From an uncultured Succinatimonas sp. (GTDB taxonomy: Bacteria > Pseudomonadota > Gammaproteobacteria > Enterobacterales > Succinivibrionaceae): a DNA stretch of 11,440 bases. The notes below the pieces were generated by a model. The model worked only from the letters and a program-made list of their open reading frames with translations. It was not told the DNA's origin and searched no databases. Below are positions 6,907 to 11,440 of this stretch, in pieces. The stretch covers positions 1 through 11,440 of the forward strand of contig NZ_CAJKVK010000068.1 of NCBI RefSeq assembly GCF_905203285.1, in the 5' to 3' direction. The translations under genes and the position numbers were made by a program. Numbering within the stretch: the stretch's first letter is position 1; each line of letters starts with the position of its first letter.

Positions 6907-8346
6907 CTATAGATAAAACTCTATCGGTGATTTGGCTTTTAGGTTTTTTACTAATTCCTGTCTTAGATCGGTAATTTGCGTATCGGACAAATCAAAATCC
7001 AAAAGCATATCCGCAATTGATAGAGGTAAAGCTTCTTTTACCGTTGCAGTTAGTAAGGAAGAAGCTTGTGTCTCATCTATAGGCTCAAGATGATGTAAAT
7101 CAAGCTGCAGCAGCGGACGGGACTTATTAAGAGAAAAAGGATCTGCATCAGGGCTGATGACTTTAAACGGTGTTAAAAAAGATTGAATAAATTCAGTGCT
7201 GTAGATAGGCTCTGTAGGTTTTGGCAGATTTAAAGTTTTTGCGGTAATTTCCAGCATATCTTTTATATAGTAGTTAAAAAAGATGCCGCCGATTAAAGAT
7301 ACGTTATAGTCTAATGTCAAGCAGATATAGCCTAAATACAGATCGGCAATTAACGCGTTTTTATTTAAAGCTTCAATGATGTTCTGCGGCGTTACTTTTA
7401 ATGTATAGTCAGCCGATCGAAGATAGACGTCGTTTTTATCTTTGACCAAAGATAATTGTTCAATAGTTCCTGAGTCTTTTTTTCTATAAAAAAGTACCGA
7501 TCCTCTGCCGGTAAAATCGTATTTCCAATTGTCCGTTACCCTTTCATCAGACCAAAGGTTAGCTCTGCCTTTAAGATTTTTACAAAGCGTATATAAAAGA
7601 TGAGGAGAGTTAAAAATTTTGAAAATAAATGAATTTTCATTTTCAAGCGATATTTTCAAAAGATCGCTTATTAGGACGCTGTCATCTACAAAGTAGCAGG
7701 GGCAATGGGGAACCTTAGTTAAAAAACTCTTTATATAAAATGAGTTTGCCTTAAAGCATTGGCTTAAAAAAGAATTTTCTCCGAAATTTTCAGGAGTAAA
7801 AGCTTCTATGGCTGAGAGTTCATATGATGATGCTAAAGCAGATACCGTGTTTAGCTTGCGCTTTATATCATCACTTTTTAGCGCTCTTAAGGAACAAAGA
7901 TATTTAAGATCGTATTTTCTTGGGATGAAGCTTATTCTTTTGCGCTTGTAGTGGTTTTCTTCAAGGCGCTTTCCTAAAAGGAAACCGCCGGGAACGGTAG
8001 GGTTTTTAGGGCCAATGGAGGTACAGGCAAGAATTATTAAAGCCTGCTTTTTAAAAAGCGGAGCAAAGTATGAACTCATAAGACTTGATGCTATAAGTTC
8101 AGGATGATTTTCAATTCCGCCGTGATTGGCGCAATAAACGCACTGCGGATGCTTTAACGCCAAGCGTACGTTTTCTTCATCAATATCGCCGTAATTTAGT
8201 TTTATGTTGCTTATAACGGCATTTATAAAAGTGTCAGACGGTACGGTACCCTTGGTAAAAAGCAGTCCATGGTAGTCTTTTAAACTCATGTCGGAAAATT
8301 TATCGCAGAATCTTTTAAGATGCGGTTTTAGAAAATCAGTTAACAC
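6907..8346 (-). CDS. Unrecognised cytosolic protein, coupled to the sensor-MFS gene
   Basis: I do not recognise the family. From the GTG at 8346 the product has 479 residues, with no signal peptide and no clear membrane helix. The most striking part is near residues 69-126: CVYC (69-72), then NHGGIENHP with His75 and His81, then LIILACTSIGPKNP with Cys108, and VPGGFLLGK. A Cys/His set like this could bind a metal or form an active site, but this is a guess. A second hydrophobic, glycine-containing stretch, LYLGYICLTLDYNVSLIGGIFFNYYIKD (336-363), looks like a buried core. The last 50 residues are acidic and probably helical. An ATG at 8400 would give 497 residues but has no ribosome binding site and a 61-bp overlap; the GTG has AAGGA 7 bases upstream and only a 7-bp overlap with the MFS gene. 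The tight overlap implies co-translation and a shared function. Confidence 0.85.
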   Translation of the reverse strand: MLTDFLKPHLKRFCDKFSDMSLKDYHGLLFTKGTVPSDTFINAVISNIKLNYGDIDEENVRLALKHPQCVYCANHGGIENHPELIASSLMSSYFAPLFKKQALIILACTSIGPKNPTVPGGFLLGKRLEENHYKRKRISFIPRKYDLKYLCSLRALKSDDIKRKLNTVSALASSYELSAIEAFTPENFGENSFLSQCFKANSFYIKSFLTKVPHCPCYFVDDSVLISDLLKISLENENSFIFKIFNSPHLLYTLCKNLKGRANLWSDERVTDNWKYDFTGRGSVLFYRKKDSGTIEQLSLVKDKNDVYLRSADYTLKVTPQNIIEALNKNALIADLYLGYICLTLDYNVSLIGGIFFNYYIKDMLEITAKTLNLPKPTEPIYSTEFIQSFLTPFKVISPDADPFSLNKSRPLLQLDLHHLEPIDETQASSLLTATVKEALPLSIADMLLDFDLSDTQITDLRQELVKNLKAKSPIEFYL

Positions 8347-10643
8347 GATGTTTTCCTTATGTTCAAAAAGTGCTGAATTATAAAAAACAGCATTGCGCAT
8401 ACTGCGACTGTTATTGCCATGAATGAAAAGCCGGCGGTGCCGAAAGCGCTCATTATTACGGCAATTATGAGAGGCCCTGCTATTTGACCCAACCTTAAAA
8501 ATGAATCCAGGACTTTAATTGATATTGACGGTCCGATTTTTTTAGAAACCTCATAACTTGCCATTACGGCCGGTTGACCGCCTTCGTTAATCGATGCGGA
8601 TATGCCTAATAAAATCATGGCAAGTATTGAAGCGCCGATAAGGCTTGGCAGTTTAAATGCAAGCGGAACCAGCGCTGAGAATAAAAGTGCCAGAGACAAA
8701 ATCACATATTTTCGGTCAATTTTATCTATAACTTTGCCCATGATCGGAGCAAGGATGATAACCAGGAACGAATATAAGAAATTAAGCTGTCCGACGGTTG
8801 AGGCTCCCATTCCGTTTTCCTGTACGGTAACGGGCAGGAAGAAATTAAAAAATCCGATGCCGATAGCGCTGTAGGGAATTACCTGCAGGAGCATAAGAGA
8901 CAAGGATTTAGGATCTTTAATAAAGGCAGTTACTTTTGATAAAGGAAGTAAAACGCTCTTAAAATCGTTTTTATGTGTAGAAGCGTTAGCGCTAAGCGCT
9001 GTACGGTGCTTCATAATATAAAGCAACAGCAGGAAATCAAATACGGCAAAGGCACAGGAAATAGCAAACACCAAGCGCATATTAAATTTATCGGCGATTA
9101 TTCCGCCTGCGGCCACTCCGCATAAAACTCCCGAGAAAAGTCCGGCAAATGCTGCAGACATGCCTTTTGCCCGAGAAGTGTCGTCGGTTGAGTCCATAAC
9201 GCATAATTGGCAGCTTACGATAATGCCGCCGTAGGCAATACCGTATAACAGTCTGCCAAGTAAAAATGAATAGGCGTTAAAAGACAGAAAACAAAGCGCG
9301 GTGCTGAAAATAAGGAGGAAAGAGCTTATAGGCAATACTTTTTTCCAATCGCTTAATGCTTTGTCGCAAAACAAAATCAAAAGAGAGCTTATTGCAACAC
9401 CCGTCATGTCGGTTGAAACGGCAAGACTTTTAACGAGATCTGAAGATAAAAAGCCTAAATCATCAGCATATTGACCCATAAAGACAGGTACGATGCTGAC
9501 AGGGAGAAAAGCGCCGAAAATAATCAAAAAACCAAGCGGACGGATAAGCGAAGGTTCAAAAGGAATTTTCTTTTGTGGACGCAGCATTCTTGCCATTTCA
9601 TGACGTAACAGCGAGGTCAATTCATAGGCTAAAAGCGCTGAAATAAAAAATAATGTTAAAAGGTTAAGCCCCAAATCAACAAATTTTGCGTATTCAATCT
9701 TTGTGGTAAGGCTTAGCGAGCCGATAACTTCATTATGACTGATGATAGGAAAGGATTGATCGATTTTAAGACTGTCGCCGGCAATCACATTGCCTTTTTC
9801 ATCGGTAAGTGAAATTTTATCGATAAAAGGAACATTTTCTTTTAATTTTATAAAGTAATCGTTAAAGCCGCTTACTTCATGAAGGCTGATGTTAAGCCTC
9901 GTTACGGCGGAGAAGTCTTTGCTTACTGACCCGAAAGCTGCCGTCTGCAATGAGTCGGCATGGTTATCAATTGCCTTTATCACGCTTGGCGTCATGCAGG
10001 CAATGATTATCATCTGCGCAATAAAAAAGGGTATAAGTAAAGTTATTACTGAGGAAACATGGTTTGCATTTTGTCTTTTTAGGTTAATCAGAATAAAAAA
10101 GACGATAAAGCATAAAGTGGAGATAACAAGGCCTAGTCCTACGCTTGCATAAAGTTTTTTTGTTTCTTCTTCACTTAAACTTTGCTTTTGATTGTTTCCA
10201 AGCGTTGCAAGAACAAAACCCGCATTATGTCCTGTAATATCAAAAAAGGGTGCGTATAAATAAATATTGCCGGAAAGTAAGATGTTCTGCCCGGTAAGTT
10301 TTTTAATATCTATGGTATTTAATCCGACAGTTGATTTACCCACAACGATGCGTCCGTCTTTATCTGCGATAAAAACGTCCGCGGCTTTGCTTATCATTTT
10401 CAGATCGTAAAGATCCTGCATCGCTCTTTGATAGTTTTGAATGTTGCGTCCCATTGCCGTGATGTTGTTAATGCGCATCGCGGTATTGTTTATATTAAAT
10501 TGCAGCAGATCCTGCGCAGTTTGAACGCGGTAATCGTTATAAGAAGAGACGACAAGTGAGACAAAAAAGAATTGGGATATGAAAAATACCACTAAAACGG
10601 CAAATAAGCGCAGATTGAAAACAGCTTTAAGGATATTTTTCAT
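8340..10643 (-). CDS. MFS transporter with N-terminal double extracytoplasmic sensor-like region
   Basis: A 767-residue membrane protein, about twice the usual MFS length. Counting from the ATG at 10643: helix 1 (11-34), an extracytoplasmic region of about 130 residues (35-163), helices 2 and 3 (164-188, 197-220), a second extracytoplasmic region (221-318), helix 4 (320-345), then a complete 12-helix MFS domain (367-761). Both outside regions contain a PAS/Cache-like strand-turn-strand: DKDGRI (94-99) and DEKGNVI (281-287). MFS marks are GRLLYGIAYGG (463-473), GGIIADKFNMRLVF (513-526) and GKVIDKIDRKYV (636-647). It probably senses a ligand outside the inner membrane and transports or signals, but the substrate is unknown. 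A TTG at 10655 is an alternative start; the ATG was preferred, though its ribosome binding site (GAG) is weak. It overlaps the unknown downstream gene and is divergent from a periplasmic binding protein gene. Confidence 0.88.
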   Translation of the reverse strand: MKNILKAVFNLRLFAVLVVFFISQFFFVSLVVSSYNDYRVQTAQDLLQFNINNTAMRINNITAMGRNIQNYQRAMQDLYDLKMISKAADVFIADKDGRIVVGKSTVGLNTIDIKKLTGQNILLSGNIYLYAPFFDITGHNAGFVLATLGNNQKQSLSEEETKKLYASVGLGLVISTLCFIVFFILINLKRQNANHVSSVITLLIPFFIAQMIIIACMTPSVIKAIDNHADSLQTAAFGSVSKDFSAVTRLNISLHEVSGFNDYFIKLKENVPFIDKISLTDEKGNVIAGDSLKIDQSFPIISHNEVIGSLSLTTKIEYAKFVDLGLNLLTLFFISALLAYELTSLLRHEMARMLRPQKKIPFEPSLIRPLGFLIIFGAFLPVSIVPVFMGQYADDLGFLSSDLVKSLAVSTDMTGVAISSLLILFCDKALSDWKKVLPISSFLLIFSTALCFLSFNAYSFLLGRLLYGIAYGGIIVSCQLCVMDSTDDTSRAKGMSAAFAGLFSGVLCGVAAGGIIADKFNMRLVFAISCAFAVFDFLLLLYIMKHRTALSANASTHKNDFKSVLLPLSKVTAFIKDPKSLSLMLLQVIPYSAIGIGFFNFFLPVTVQENGMGASTVGQLNFLYSFLVIILAPIMGKVIDKIDRKYVILSLALLFSALVPLAFKLPSLIGASILAMILLGISASINEGGQPAVMASYEVSKKIGPSISIKVLDSFLRLGQIAGPLIIAVIMSAFGTAGFSFMAITVAVCAMLFFIIQHFLNIRKTSC
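8354..8358 (-). promoter_or_regulatory. Ribosome binding site deciding a GTG start
   Basis: AAGGA on the minus strand lies 7 bases before the GTG at 8346-8344, within the last codons of the sensor-MFS gene. It supports the GTG over the upstream ATG at 8400, which has no such site. Confidence 0.7.
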
Positions 10644-10675
10644 TAATTTACTCAAAAGACCGTGGTTTTGCGTTT

Positions 10676-10681
10676 ATTATA
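10676..10681 (-). promoter_or_regulatory. Possible -10 box for the sensor-MFS gene
   Basis: A perfect TATAAT on the minus strand, 32 bp before the ATG of the sensor-MFS gene, within the 82-bp divergent gap. No good -35 is seen at 16-18 bp. On the plus strand the same bases read TATTAT, so the two divergent promoters may overlap. Confidence 0.35.
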
Positions 10682-10725
10682 GATAGTTAAGGACGGTATT
10701 GCACCTGTACGGATGTAAGAGGATC

Positions 10726-11440
10726 ATGTTTTTACATAATTTTTTTAAACGCAGCTTTAAAGCGTTTATTTTGGGGCAAGTTTTATTAAGTTTTGCCGCT
10801 TTTTCAGCACAAAGTACGCAATGTTCGCTGGGAAATGCGTACAAGGTGGCTGTTTTTCAAGCCGGAAGTTATTCGGATTTTCAAAAAGTATTCAGACAAA
10901 CGACTCTTGCCTTGCAAAGAAACGGATTTATAAACGGTGAGCTTATTGATCGTAACTTTCTTTTAGATAAGAACAATAGTTTTCAGAAAATGGCGCAAAA
11001 GACGCACGGCGGCTGCATTGAGTTTGTTGAAGACGGATTTTATGACGGATATTGGGATCATGATAAAGCCAAAGAGCTTGCCGATACTTTAAAAAATCGC
11101 ATAAAGTCTTCAAATGACATTTCCATGGTATGGGCACTGGGAACCGTCGCAGGTCAGATGCTTACTGACAGTTCCTTAAACGTTCCGGTTTTAGTCATGA
11201 CTCCTACCGATCCTGAAAGCTCGGGAATTATAGGACCTGGTGAGTTTTCAAATAAAAAGAACATTCACGTGCAAAAGGAAATGAATCGCTACGAGTCGGA
11301 ACTAAGGCTTTTTTATAATACTTTTAAGTTTAAAAACCTGGGCGTTATCATCGATGATAATCCGATTAATCAGCCGGGTCAGGCCGTACCGATTATAAGA
11401 AAGCTTTCTCAGGAACTTAAATTTAATCTTATCGAATGTA
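10726..11440 (+). CDS. ABC_sub_bind-type periplasmic binding protein (PF04392/COG2984), C-terminus cut by window edge
   Basis: 238 complete codons from the ATG at 10726 with no stop before the window end. A Sec signal peptide opens the protein (FFKRSFKAF, a hydrophobic stretch, predicted cleavage after FAAFSA, residue 28). The mature part starts with VAVFQAGSYSDFQ and alternates strands and helices as a type 1 periplasmic binding fold: an early Rossmann-like strand, MVWALGTVAGQML (hinge-side loop), VPVLVMTPTDPESSG and FKNLGVIIDDN. VWALGTVA and the VPVLVM.PTDP.SSG segment resemble the ABC_sub_bind family, whose members bind unknown ligands (some linked to tryptophan). AGAGGA precedes the ATG with a short spacing of about 3 bases. 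No ABC permease or ATPase gene is visible in the window. It is divergent from the sensor-MFS gene, 82 bp away. As the gene is cut, a C-terminal fusion (for example to a signalling domain) cannot be excluded. Confidence 0.78.
   Translation, partial: MFLHNFFKRSFKAFILGQVLLSFAAFSAQSTQCSLGNAYKVAVFQAGSYSDFQKVFRQTTLALQRNGFINGELIDRNFLLDKNNSFQKMAQKTHGGCIEFVEDGFYDGYWDHDKAKELADTLKNRIKSSNDISMVWALGTVAGQMLTDSSLNVPVLVMTPTDPESSGIIGPGEFSNKKNIHVQKEMNRYESELRLFYNTFKFKNLGVIIDDNPINQPGQAVPIIRKLSQELKFNLIEC

Noticed and set aside
9889..10152. 87-residue plus-strand open frame with hydrophobic stretches
   Set aside because: It mirrors the membrane helices and outside region of the sensor-MFS gene on the other strand; the hydrophobicity is a by-product.
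10943..11137. 64-residue minus-strand open frame
   Set aside because: It is antisense to the periplasmic binding protein gene, with no family signature.
1..11440. Search for tRNA, rRNA, CRISPR arrays, insertion-sequence ends, integrase or attachment sites
   Set aside because: No tandem spaced repeats, tRNA-like cloverleaf ends, transposase motifs or paired terminal repeats were seen.

Overview
The window is visibly AT-rich, densely coding bacterial DNA with short gaps. It carries eleven protein genes, two of them cut by the window edges. I see no tRNA, rRNA, CRISPR array, insertion sequence or phage gene. Several genes suggest an anaerobic or fermentative lifestyle: an aldo/keto reductase with a double [4Fe-4S] tail, a DUF362 protein and an iron-dependent alcohol dehydrogenase. 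A lipoprotein and a DUF5329 protein with ordinary Sec signals point to a Gram-negative. My best guess is an AT-rich anaerobic gammaproteobacterium of the Succinivibrionaceae type. This is an inference from gene content, not a marker-based identification.

Layout: (1) 1-791, minus, partial: an ArsP-type permease (PF03773). (2) 837-2972, minus: an aldo/keto reductase with C-terminal iron-sulfur clusters, followed 30 bp downstream by an exported DUF362 protein and a hairpin terminator. (3) 3069-4581, minus: a two-gene overlapping unit of an exported DUF5329 protein and a metallo-beta-lactamase-fold lipoprotein. (4) 4662-6379: a divergent pair, with an iron alcohol dehydrogenase on minus and a MerR-family regulator on plus. 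They share a perfect 22-bp palindrome that fills the 19-bp spacer of the dehydrogenase promoter, a textbook MerR arrangement. (5) 6420-6794, minus: a DUF486 small membrane protein, convergent with merR. (6) 6907-10643, minus: a sensor-like domain/MFS fusion protein overlapping by 7 bp with an unrecognised 479-residue protein. Divergent from these, 10726 to the end on plus, is an ABC_sub_bind-type periplasmic binding protein, partial.

How the genes may work together: the MerR regulator carries a cysteine at position 54, as in the NmlR/AdhR aldehyde-responsive subgroup, so block 4 looks like a self-contained aldehyde-detoxification switch. Block 6 is the most likely undescribed system. It combines an exported ligand-binding protein, a membrane protein with two extracytoplasmic sensor-like domains joined to a full 12-helix MFS carrier, and a translationally coupled cytosolic protein of unknown function. 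It could be a ligand-sensing uptake or export module. Functions in block 6 are inferred from architecture only.
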